Virus record (IMG/VR): IMGVR_UViG_3300028762_000023
Span: 1 to 44,073 of that record
From: a virus
DNA: 44,073 nucleotides
Reading direction: 5' to 3' (one strand)
In this document: one piece after another, positions 7,312-14,004 of the stretch
Layout: each line of letters starts with the position of its first letter
Position numbering within the stretch: position 1 is the first letter of the stretch
The notes under the pieces: generated by a model
Seen by the model: the letters and a program-made list of their open reading frames with translations, nothing else
Told to the model about the DNA's origin: nothing
Databases searched by the model: none
Made by a program: the position numbers and the translations under genes

Positions 7312-7607
7312 AGGGTGGGGCGAACAACGTGCAGACAGTGAATCTTAGCGCGCGTGACGCCACCGTCACGGAGCGCATCAACAAGGAGGCTATTCAGACA
7401 TTGGAGCGCATGTCGGATACAGCTACTCGCCTTCAAAACTTGGCGGACCGGCTGGTGGGCCAAACGCCTGAATACCCGCGCCCGCAGAAGGACTACTGTG
7501 ACCACTATGTAAGCGGTTCCATGGGCGAAATCCTGGAGGCCGTGCGCCGCATGGACACGATAGTCGATGCCATACAGGAAAACCTGTATCGCGTGGAACA
7601 ACTGTAA
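7308..7607 (+). CDS. Hypothetical protein
   Basis: 99 residues if started at GTG 7308, which overlaps the upstream stop; GTG 7329 is an alternative with a G-rich sequence just upstream. The sequence is charged and helical, with a probable coiled coil over residues 20-50 and another helix at the C-terminus (EILEAVRRMDTIVDAIQENL). The stop is immediately adjacent to the next gene's GTG, which implies coupled translation with the VRR-NUC nuclease. Function unknown. Confidence 0.7.
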   Translation: MKGGANNVQTVNLSARDATVTERINKEAIQTLERMSDTATRLQNLADRLVGQTPEYPRPQKDYCDHYVSGSMGEILEAVRRMDTIVDAIQENLYRVEQL

Positions 7608-7910
7608 GTGCGGCGCGAGCGGGAGATGGAGCGGCGAGTGCGCAAGAAGGCGCTTAACCGCTACCGGGTTCCATCCATCAAGATGGAGCCCCCGCTCGGG
7701 TCTGAAACTGGCTGGCCGGATACTCTATTCTTTATACCGGGCGGTAAGCCGTTTCTGCTTGAGTTCAAGGAAGTGGGCTACGAGCCGGAGCCGAAGCAAG
7801 AGCGCATTCACGACATGCTAGAAGGATTGGGGTACGATGTCGCCTGGACTGATAACGAAGAAGCCGCCCTCGAAGCCATTGAAGCGCGTGTTCAGCGCCA
7901 GCGCGCATAG
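7608..7910 (+). CDS. VRR-NUC domain nuclease
   Basis: About 100 residues. The core GWPDTLFF ... FLLEFK shows the PD and E-x-K catalytic elements of the VRR-NUC branch of PD-(D/E)XK nucleases, followed by the typical KQERIHDMLEGLGYDV segment. Stand-alone phage VRR-NUC proteins are predicted structure-specific nucleases or Holliday junction resolvases. The start is GTG 7608, adjacent to the upstream stop; ATG 7626, preceded by GGGAG, is a serious alternative. It lies directly before an SNF2-type helicase, a gene pairing repeatedly seen in phages that suggests joint action on branched DNA. Confidence 0.9.
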   Translation: MRREREMERRVRKKALNRYRVPSIKMEPPLGSETGWPDTLFFIPGGKPFLLEFKEVGYEPEPKQERIHDMLEGLGYDVAWTDNEEAALEAIEARVQRQRA

Positions 7911-9306
7911 GTATCAGAAGAAGGCTATCAAGTTCCTGCTGGAGCATGGGGCCGCTGCGCTCTTGCTGGACCCCGGCATGGGCAAGACGGCTATCACGCT
8001 CAAAGCCATTGCATCGCTGGTGAAGGCCGGAGTATCCAAGCGCACGCTGGTCATCGCCCCGCTGCGCGTGTGCCAGCTTGTCTGGCCGTCTGAGCCATCG
8101 GAGTGGGATGACCTTGCGCACCTGCGCATCGGCGTGCTGCACGGGTCCCACAAGCAAGACGTTCTGGACAACCGCGATAACTACGATATTCTGGTTATCA
8201 ACCCAGAAGGGCTGGAGTGGCTGATATGCGGCAAGGGCGCCAGCGTAGATATGAAGCGGTGGAAGTCTTTCGGCTTCGACACTCTAGTTATCGATGAGCT
8301 CACCAAGTTCAAATCAACCAAGGGCCTGCGCTTCAAACTGCTCAAGAAAGTGCTGGGGACGTTCAGCCGTCGATGGGGACTGACCGGCACGCCCGCCCCC
8401 AACGGCCTCATGGATCTGTTCGGTCAGATGTATGTGCTCGACATGGGGAACGCTCTGGGCCAGTATATCACGCACTACCGCATGAAATACTTTCTGCCTG
8501 TGGATCCTCAGGGATGGAAGTGGGTACTGCGCACCGGGGCGGACAAAGAGATCTACGCCAAGCTGCGGCCTCTGGCTCTGCGCGCCAGCGCCGAGGACCA
8601 CCTTGAACTGCCGGAGATCATACCGCTCAAGGTCATGGTGGATATGCCGCCGCGTGCGCGCAAGATGTATGAGCAGGTTGAGGATGATCTGCTGGCCAAG
8701 ATTGACGAGGACGTCATCAGCGCGGCCAATGCCGCCGCCGCCAGCACCAAGTGTCGACAGATCGCAAATGGGGCCGTCTATATCGACGATGACCTTGCGG
8801 CCAAGGTGGCGGGCAAAAACCGCGAGGCGCTTGTGGTTCACGACGCCAAGATCGAGGCGCTCAAGGAACTAGTTGAAGACTTGCAAGGTGAGCCGCTTCT
8901 GGTAGCCTACGAGTTCAACCACGATCTGGAGCGGCTGCGCCAAGCCTTCCCCGGCGTGCCCTACATCGGTTCCGGCGTAAACGAGAAGCAAGCCAAGAAG
9001 ATCGAGTCGGACTGGAACCTCGGGCTTCTCCCGCTTCTGTTCGGCCACCCGGCCAGCATGGGCCACGGCCTCAACTTTCAGAAGAGCAACGCTCAGCATG
9101 TCGCGTGGTTCGGCATGTTCTGGGACTTGGAACTGTATGAGCAGTTTATCAAGCGCGTGCGCCGTCAAGGAAACAAGGCGCTGCGCGTCTTCGTGCATCA
9201 CTTTATGGCTCGCGATACCATAGACGAGACCATCTACCACGTCCAGCGCGCCAAGGCCAAGACGCAGAACGCGCTGCTAGAGGCGCTCAAGGCGCGGAGG
9301 CGCTAA
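7837..9306 (+). CDS. SNF2-family DEAD/DEAH-like helicase
   Basis: 489 residues. Walker A is DPGMGKTA (residues 45-52), motif II VIDELTKFK, motif III GLTGTPAPNG, and the second RecA domain carries GHGLNFQ and the arginine motif IKRVRRQG. These are the SF2/SNF2 translocase motifs, without a fused nuclease. It probably remodels or translocates on double-stranded DNA during replication or recombination, perhaps with the VRR-NUC protein. ATG 7837 has AAGGA about 10 bases upstream but gives a non-conserved 17-residue leader; GTG 7888 would start just before the first conserved block (HRYQKKAIKFL). The stop overlaps the next ATG by one base. Confidence 0.92.
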   Translation: MSPGLITKKPPSKPLKRVFSASAHRYQKKAIKFLLEHGAAALLLDPGMGKTAITLKAIASLVKAGVSKRTLVIAPLRVCQLVWPSEPSEWDDLAHLRIGVLHGSHKQDVLDNRDNYDILVINPEGLEWLICGKGASVDMKRWKSFGFDTLVIDELTKFKSTKGLRFKLLKKVLGTFSRRWGLTGTPAPNGLMDLFGQMYVLDMGNALGQYITHYRMKYFLPVDPQGWKWVLRTGADKEIYAKLRPLALRASAEDHLELPEIIPLKVMVDMPPRARKMYEQVEDDLLAKIDEDVISAANAAAASTKCRQIANGAVYIDDDLAAKVAGKNREALVVHDAKIEALKELVEDLQGEPLLVAYEFNHDLERLRQAFPGVPYIGSGVNEKQAKKIESDWNLGLLPLLFGHPASMGHGLNFQKSNAQHVAWFGMFWDLELYEQFIKRVRRQGNKALRVFVHHFMARDTIDETIYHVQRAKAKTQNALLEALKARRR

Positions 9307-9959
9307 TGGCCCGCAAGGCAACCGCCCCGGCACCCGCGCCTTCCGCCTTTGAGCCCTACAGGCTCCGCGATCCGTATAGCCTAATGGGCAGGCGCATTCT
9401 TGTGCTGGGCCGGACCTTCCAAGGCGTGTTCGGCGTGGCGCTCAATCCGGCCTACGTGCCCGGCGTGCAAGTGGGAGTAACAGATTGTGTGGTGCTGGAT
9501 TGGCACTTGAGGAATTACCCGCGTATAGAGGAAGAAACCTCTTTACATTCTCTAATCTCGGGTATAAAAGAATCCATGTTGGCACACGGAGCCACGTCGC
9601 TTGCGGTCCAATGGATTGGGGAATGGTCCCCGTTTACTGAAGAGGAGCTGAGTATCATGGCCACCAAGCTGAAGACCAAGGGCGCGGAAGCCGCACCCGC
9701 CAAGACCCCTGCCAAGGGCAAGGGCAACCCCGAGGCGCTCGCCAAGGCGCGCGAAGCCCGCTCCGCCGACAGCGCGGAAAGCGACAAGCGCAAGATCAAG
9801 ATCGTCAACAAGGAGAACCCCTTCCGGGAGGGCTCCAACCGCGCTGCTTCGTTCGACGCGCTCAAGGGCGCCAAGACCGTCGGCGACTACAAGGAAGCGG
9901 GCGGTAAGACCAAGTATCTTTCGAAGCTGGTCGAGTCGGGTCACATCGAACTGACCTAA
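9306..9959 (+). CDS. Lys/Ala-rich protein with C-terminal domain shared with the 36879 protein
   Basis: 217 residues. Residues 1-117 form a globular unknown region, part of it of visibly lower GC (about 9475-9600). Residues 118-160 are Lys/Ala/Pro-rich and histone H1-like. Residues 162-217 form a compact module (KIKIVNKENPF ... GGKTKYLSKLVESGHIELT) that aligns with the C-terminus of the product of 36879-37424. An internal ATG at 9657, preceded by AGAGGAG about 9 bases upstream, would yield just the 100-residue basic part, so two products are possible. Possible roles are nucleoid-like DNA binding or transcription modulation; unproven. A strong terminator follows. Confidence 0.75.
   Translation: MARKATAPAPAPSAFEPYRLRDPYSLMGRRILVLGRTFQGVFGVALNPAYVPGVQVGVTDCVVLDWHLRNYPRIEEETSLHSLISGIKESMLAHGATSLAVQWIGEWSPFTEEELSIMATKLKTKGAEAAPAKTPAKGKGNPEALAKAREARSADSAESDKRKIKIVNKENPFREGSNRAASFDALKGAKTVGDYKEAGGKTKYLSKLVESGHIELT
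9641..9659 (+). promoter_or_regulatory. Internal ribosome-binding site and alternative start
   Basis: AGAGGAG (9641-9647) precedes an in-frame ATG at 9657 inside the gene 9306-9959. It could direct translation of a separate 100-residue Lys/Ala-rich protein of nearly the same architecture as the 36879 product. Confidence 0.45.
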
Positions 9960-9983
9960 TACCCCAGACGCCGGCATCAACGT

Positions 9984-10017
9984 CTTACCCCGCCCTGATC
10001 CGGCGGGGTAAGATTTG
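9984..10017 (+). terminator. Strong hairpin terminator before hypermodification cassette
   Basis: CTTACCCCGCC (9984-9994) pairs perfectly over 11 bp with GGCGGGGTAAG (10002-10012); the loop is 7 nt and a short ATTTG follows. It separates the upstream replication genes from the 10031-13402 operon, though the T-run is only three bases. Confidence 0.7.
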
Positions 10018-10030
10018 AAGGAGGTACTCA

Positions 10031-10663
10031 ATGTTCAGCGTAATCAAACTTGGGGGCTGCAATGGCTCCGGCAAGACCACGGTGGCCCGCGCGCTGCTCG
10101 CGGAGATCAATGGCGTACCTCGCTGCAGTCGTAAGACCAAAAAGAACCCCGACTACTATATCGGCCGGTGGGGCTTGACGGAGGTTCTGGTGCTTGGCCC
10201 CTACGTGACCACCTGCGGCGGCATGGACAGCATCAGCGACAAGCTTCAGCGCATGGCTCTGATCCAGTGGGCCTGCAAGGGCGACCGCATTGTATTCTTC
10301 GAGGGGCTGATTACCGGCAAGACGTACGGAGCCATCGGAGCCATCAGCGAACTTCATCTAAGCGCCAAGAGAGGCAAGTGGATTTATGCTTTCATGGATA
10401 CGCCGTTTGAGACTTGCGTTGAGCGTGTCGGCCTTCGTCGCGCGGCGGCTGGCAAAGGCATGGAGGACTTCGACCCCGAGCGCACCATGCGGCCGACCTT
10501 CGATAGTTGCACGTCGCTCCTCAGGAAAATACAGGGTGTCCAGAAAGCCAAGATCGGCGAGCAGCCGTTTCCGCACCCCACCCATCTTGTGAAGCACGAC
10601 AAGAGCCCCAAGGCTGAGGCCATTCGGCTTCTCAAGGCAGCGGAGAAGCTTCGCAATGCGTAG
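10031..10663 (+). CDS. P-loop kinase, candidate 5-hydroxymethyluracil DNA kinase
   Basis: 210 residues, ATG 10031 with a strong AAGGAGGT about 6 bases upstream. Walker A is GGCNGSGKT (residues 8-16). A conserved-looking block follows (VLGPYVTTCGGMDSI), then VFFEGLITG and a DTPFETCVERV segment like the LID region of nucleotide kinases. The CGG-x-D block and the adjacency to the HMUDK-helical-type protein, with which it overlaps by 8 bp, suggest the kinase step of thymine hypermodification (phosphorylating 5-hmU in DNA). A plain deoxynucleotide kinase is the main alternative. First gene of the five-gene cassette. Kinase fold confident; substrate inferred. Confidence 0.8.
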   Translation: MFSVIKLGGCNGSGKTTVARALLAEINGVPRCSRKTKKNPDYYIGRWGLTEVLVLGPYVTTCGGMDSISDKLQRMALIQWACKGDRIVFFEGLITGKTYGAIGAISELHLSAKRGKWIYAFMDTPFETCVERVGLRRAAAGKGMEDFDPERTMRPTFDSCTSLLRKIQGVQKAKIGEQPFPHPTHLVKHDKSPKAEAIRLLKAAEKLRNA

Positions 10664-11507
10664 CGAAGATCTTGTGCGGTTTATCCGCGCTCGCGAGGCT
10701 CACCGCCTAGCCAAAGAGGCCGGGCGCTGGGTCAGCCGATCCAAGCCGGATCCGATCATCGAGCAGTTCCGCTTCTGTAACGTGCGGCGCAACGATGACC
10801 GCGTAACGAAGTGGATTCACACTCACTTCTTCAAAGAATGGGGCTACGACTTCCAGCTTTGGTTCCCACTCGTAGTGGCGCGCCTCTTTAACAACGAGGA
10901 AACTCTTCAGGCGCTGCTTGATGCGAAGTGCATTCTGCCATTCAAGCCCAACAAGATGAAGAAGGTACTGCACGAGCGCGCATGGGCAGGCAGCAAGAAC
11001 TTCAACGCAGCCTACATCGTGTCGACCAATGGCCGCGCCATGGACAAGGTCGATTATGTCGTTGATGTGGTACTCCAGCCCGCGTGGGACAAGCGCAAAG
11101 AAATGCACCGCCTGATATGGGTTGGGCAGCTTGCCAACGCCCACATAGCCCTGAGCAGCCTTCAAGGTCTTGGCAGCTTCATGGCCGGGCAGGTATTGGC
11201 TGACCTGAAGTACGCGCCCATGCCGTGGACGTGGGAGGACTTCAGCACCTTCGCTTGCTCAGGGCCGGGCAGTCGGCGCGGCCTCAACCGCATTATGGCT
11301 CAAAATGTCAACGCACCTTGGAAAGAACTTGTCTTCCGGCAAACTCTGAGTAAGCTAAGGGATGCGGTTAACCTGCGCCTAAAGTGGGAAGAGCCGTTGA
11401 CAGCGCACGATATCCAGAACTGCCTTTGCGAGTTTGACAAGCATGAGCGGGCACGGCTGGATCAGGGCAGGCCGAAGCAGATGTATAAACCACAGGAGAA
11501 GAAGTGA
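10656..11507 (+). CDS. Putative DNA base hypermodification protein (5-hmdU kinase helical / aGPT-PPlase-like)
   Basis: 283 residues, all helical, with no P-loop. The segment DPIIEQFRFCNVRRNDDRV followed by TKWIHTHF (about residues 30-60) and the later LFNNEETLQALL are the hallmarks I recall of the 5-hmdU-DNA-kinase helical domain and the related alpha-glutamyl/putrescinyl thymine pyrophosphorylase families, DNA-glycosylase-like proteins that act on phosphorylated 5-hydroxymethyluracil in phage DNA. A further conserved-looking block is LQGLGSFMAGQVLADLKY, in a helix-hairpin-helix-like position. It starts at ATG 10656 inside the kinase gene, and the next start overlaps its stop. Whether it is a DNA-binding subunit of the kinase or an amino-acid:DNA transferase is not decidable from sequence by eye. 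Confidence 0.8.
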   Translation: MRSEDLVRFIRAREAHRLAKEAGRWVSRSKPDPIIEQFRFCNVRRNDDRVTKWIHTHFFKEWGYDFQLWFPLVVARLFNNEETLQALLDAKCILPFKPNKMKKVLHERAWAGSKNFNAAYIVSTNGRAMDKVDYVVDVVLQPAWDKRKEMHRLIWVGQLANAHIALSSLQGLGSFMAGQVLADLKYAPMPWTWEDFSTFACSGPGSRRGLNRIMAQNVNAPWKELVFRQTLSKLRDAVNLRLKWEEPLTAHDIQNCLCEFDKHERARLDQGRPKQMYKPQEKK

Positions 11508-12526
11508 TGCACACAATTTCAGCGGGCAGCGTCGGAGAGGCGCTGGCCCTTGGGCTTGACATTTTGTCCAGCCCCATGTCAACCTCCAACGAGGCCAGCC
11601 GCAACGGCGGCGTCACGGTGCTTAACGGCCCCATGATCACAACATATCAGTCGCCGGTGCGCCGCGTGCTGTTCAGCCCCAAGCGGGACGCCAATCCTTT
11701 CTTTCATTACTTCGAGGCGCTCTGGATGCTGGGCGGGCGTAACGATCTGGAGTGGCTGGCGCAATTCAACAAGCAGATGCGGTCCTACAGCGATGACGGC
11801 GGGCGTACTCAGCCCGCCGCGTATGGCTTCCGGTGGCGCGACTACTTCGGCTACGACCAGATTGATGCGGTGGTCGAAGAACTACGCTTGCACCCGGAGA
11901 GCCGCCGTGCCGTGCTGGCCATGTGGGACGGCTTCAAAGACATGGGGCGCGTGCGTCTTGGCAGCGCCGATGTTCCGTGCAATACTCAGTGCTTCTTCAC
12001 CATCCGTAACGGCCTGCTGAACATGGCGGTCACGTGCCGGAGCAACGATGCGCTCTGGGGCGCGCACGGCGCCAACGCAGTCCACTTCAGTATTCTGCAG
12101 GAATACATCGCGGCGCGGATCGGCGTACTCATGGGCACGCTTACTCAGTTCAGCTGGAACTACCATATCTACGATGGTATTCTCAAGCACTCGATGCGGG
12201 ACGTCATCATGGATCTTTTCGAGACCGATGCGTACGAGAGCGGCGTGGTCGCGCCCGTCTACCTGTTCAGCCCCGACGACATGGAGTTGTTTGACGAGGA
12301 ACTCCCGCACTGGCTCCAAGCGGCTGCGCCGGGCGGGCACCGCTACCGGCCGACGCACTTGGCGCTACATCTGGCGGATCGTATGTTGGCCGCGTGGCGT
12401 CACCACAAGCGCGGCGACTATATGTCGGCGCTGGCCAGCCTGGAGCCCATGCCGCACCTGTGCGACTGGCGGCTGGCCTGCCAGCAATGGCTGGAGCGGC
12501 GCCTTGCCAAGAAGGAGGCAGCATGA
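11507..12526 (+). CDS. Thymidylate synthase-family enzyme, candidate dUMP hydroxymethylase
   Basis: 339 residues from ATG 11507 (AGGAGAAG 7-8 bases upstream; GTG 11504 also possible). Recognisable thymidylate synthase features are EALWMLGGRND near residue 75, SRRAVLAMWD, the catalytic cysteine in DVPCNTQ (C158), the TCRSNDALWGAHGAN block with N190 in the place of the dUMP-reading Asn, and the FSWNYHIYD ending. The classical PCH is PCN here. N190 argues for dUMP rather than dCMP as substrate. In this operon the likely reaction is hydroxymethylation of dUMP to 5-hm-dUMP; ordinary dTMP synthesis cannot be excluded. ATGA overlap with the HD gene. Confidence 0.85.
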   Translation: MHTISAGSVGEALALGLDILSSPMSTSNEASRNGGVTVLNGPMITTYQSPVRRVLFSPKRDANPFFHYFEALWMLGGRNDLEWLAQFNKQMRSYSDDGGRTQPAAYGFRWRDYFGYDQIDAVVEELRLHPESRRAVLAMWDGFKDMGRVRLGSADVPCNTQCFFTIRNGLLNMAVTCRSNDALWGAHGANAVHFSILQEYIAARIGVLMGTLTQFSWNYHIYDGILKHSMRDVIMDLFETDAYESGVVAPVYLFSPDDMELFDEELPHWLQAAAPGGHRYRPTHLALHLADRMLAAWRHHKRGDYMSALASLEPMPHLCDWRLACQQWLERRLAKKEAA

Positions 12527-13056
12527 CTCAGCCAGCTTACACTTTCGCCATCAAGGGCGGTAACGTCAAGCGGTACCACACTATTCCGACCATCATGCCG
12601 GACACGGTGGCCCACCACAGCTTCAACGTGTGCATGATGATCATGGCGCTGGACCCGCTTGCCAGCGCCGCGCTATTGCGCGCCGGGCTTCAGCATGACA
12701 TTGCTGAACACAAGCTGGGAGACATGCCTGCTCCGGCCAAGCGGGCCATGCGGATACGCGAACTGTTCCAGGAGCATGAGGAGGCGCACATGAAAGACGC
12801 GGGCATCAGCCCGGAGATACTGACCAAGGCAGAAGAGTGGGTGCTGAAGGTATCGGACGCACTCGACGGAATGCGCTTCTGCGTGCAGGAGCGTGCCATG
12901 GGCAACCAGTTGATCTGGGAGCCGTACTTCAACTTTCAATCTTACGTTGAGCAATTGCTGGAAGGGATACCCGCTGATGGAAACCAAATCGCACGCAGAG
13001 CCCACAAGTTCTACGAATACTTCAAGGCCGACTGGCACGCCGTCGGGGGCCAATGA
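12523..13056 (+). CDS. HD-domain deoxynucleotide phosphohydrolase (YfbR/DatZ-like)
   Basis: 177 residues, ATG 12523 with GAAGGAGG just upstream, overlapping the previous stop. HD-superfamily metal ligands are visible: H31/H32 in TVAHHSFN, the HD pair at H58-D59 (GLQHDIAEHKLGD), and D112 in KVSDALDG. The KRYHTIPTI start and overall length resemble both bacterial 5'-deoxynucleotidase YfbR and the phage dATPase DatZ. In this cassette it may hydrolyse a canonical nucleotide (for example dTTP or dTMP) so the modified one is incorporated. No PurZ-like gene is present, which weakens a Z-genome role. Fold confident; substrate inferred. Confidence 0.85.
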   Translation: MTQPAYTFAIKGGNVKRYHTIPTIMPDTVAHHSFNVCMMIMALDPLASAALLRAGLQHDIAEHKLGDMPAPAKRAMRIRELFQEHEEAHMKDAGISPEILTKAEEWVLKVSDALDGMRFCVQERAMGNQLIWEPYFNFQSYVEQLLEGIPADGNQIARRAHKFYEYFKADWHAVGGQ

Positions 13057-13402
13057 TTTCCAGATCGGCGGCAAGCACTACAAGGAAGCGGAGTACCAGC
13101 ACTGGGACTTCGTATGTGATGAGTATCTGCACTATCTGATTGGCAACGCCACGAAATATGTCAGCCGGTGGCGCAGCAAGAATGGCGTGCAGGATTTGCA
13201 GAAGGCTCTGCACTACATTCGCAAAGCTGATGAGCGCAACGTGCGCCCCGATCCTAAGCAGCATCGAGGGCACGAAAACATTCATAACTTCATCAAGCAG
13301 TTCGACCGACCTGACCGCGATGCCCTGCTGGCAATACTTGAGGGCCGCTACGTGGTAGCGACCCTCATCATTCAGACTTTGATTGCCGATACTACTTCTT
13401 GA
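12977..13402 (+). CDS. DUF3310 protein, T7 gp1.7-like nucleotide kinase
   Basis: About 141 residues from ATG 12977, overlapping the HD gene by 80 bp. The conserved DUF3310 core starts at FQIGGKHYKEAEYQHWDFV, continues LIGNATKYVSRW and ends KALHYIRK. T7 gp1.7 has this fold and phosphorylates dTMP and dGMP, so here it could convert 5-hm-dUMP toward the triphosphate. The first roughly 25 residues are low-complexity Ser/Thr-rich and probably disordered. Last gene of the rightward block; its 3' end overlaps the convergent gene 13392-13763 by 11 bp with no obvious terminator. Confidence 0.82.
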   Translation: METKSHAEPTSSTNTSRPTGTPSGANDFQIGGKHYKEAEYQHWDFVCDEYLHYLIGNATKYVSRWRSKNGVQDLQKALHYIRKADERNVRPDPKQHRGHENIHNFIKQFDRPDRDALLAILEGRYVVATLIIQTLIADTTS

Positions 13403-13763
13403 TATTGGTCGTGTAATTCCACACGGCCAGCGCAACGGCGAAAGCCCATGGGGCGAGGCGGTGAATCCACTCGCCCCATTTCTGCGCCGTGCGGTCGGAG
13501 CCATCGCGCGCATGGCGATCTGCCTCCAATTGATTGACACGCTCCCATAGGCGCGCGTTGTCATCCTTCAAGTGCTGAAGTTCGACCGAGACCGCATTGG
13601 TTTCCATGCGTGCAACGCGCTCACGAACATCAGCCACGGACTTAGCCATATCGGTGAGTTGTGCTTCGATTCGCATCAGGGCCATTTGTGCGAGGGTATC
13701 GACCGTAGGGTCAGCGGTGAGCGGATTGGGGGCCATTGGCATTGTCCAGTATTGATTGAGCAT
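13392..13763 (-). CDS. Coiled-coil protein with C-terminal membrane anchor (XhlA-like layout)
   Basis: Up to 123 residues; ATG codons at 13763, 13742 and 13736 are all possible and none has a strong ribosome-binding site. Residues 25-85 form a heptad-rich coiled coil, and residues 100-118 (RLAPWAFAVALAVWNYTT) form one hydrophobic helix. This layout resembles holin-associated XhlA-type proteins, and it is the last gene after the spanin pair, so a role in lysis is plausible. It overlaps the o-spanin gene by up to 53 bp and the 3' end of the convergent nucleotide kinase gene by 11 bp. Confidence 0.7.
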   Translation of the reverse strand: MLNQYWTMPMAPNPLTADPTVDTLAQMALMRIEAQLTDMAKSVADVRERVARMETNAVSVELQHLKDDNARLWERVNQLEADRHARDGSDRTAQKWGEWIHRLAPWAFAVALAVWNYTTNIKK

Positions 13764-14004
13764 CGCGGTATGCCTTGACTACCGCCTGATGCTTGGCTTG
13801 ACATTGGGCGTAGAGGACGGAAAGCTGACCGTCAGTGAGGGCCAGCGTCGCCTCCAGCTTGTCCAGGAGCGGCGGTGCCGGTGGGCACGGGTCCGCTTCC
13901 GACGGTTTGAGGTCCGGAAGGTGCGGAAAGCTGGCGGGCGGCGGCAAGGGGGCGCCACACGCCGTCAGACAAAGCACAATCAGAACTGGAAATCTGCGGA
14001 GCAT
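13711..14004 (-). CDS. Outer-membrane spanin lipoprotein (Rz1-like)
   Basis: 97 residues. ATG 14004 is preceded by GAAGGAGAT, one of the best ribosome-binding sites here. A short signal peptide ends in the lipobox LTAC with C16 as the lipidated residue, followed by the proline-rich stretch (PLPPPASFPHLPDL) typical of Rz1. Residues 48-90 form a helix that could reach the inner-membrane partner. Its 5' part lies within the i-spanin gene in another frame, as in lambda Rz/Rz1, although it extends beyond the i-spanin stop. It fuses inner and outer membranes at the last step of lysis of a Gram-negative host. Confidence 0.88.
   Translation of the reverse strand: MLRRFPVLIVLCLTACGAPLPPPASFPHLPDLKPSEADPCPPAPPLLDKLEATLALTDGQLSVLYAQCQAKHQAVVKAYRDAQSILDNANGPQSAHR

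Noticed and set aside
12523-13056. Z-genome (2-aminoadenine) system
   Set aside because: The HD protein resembles DatZ but no PurZ-like gene is present in the nearly complete genome.
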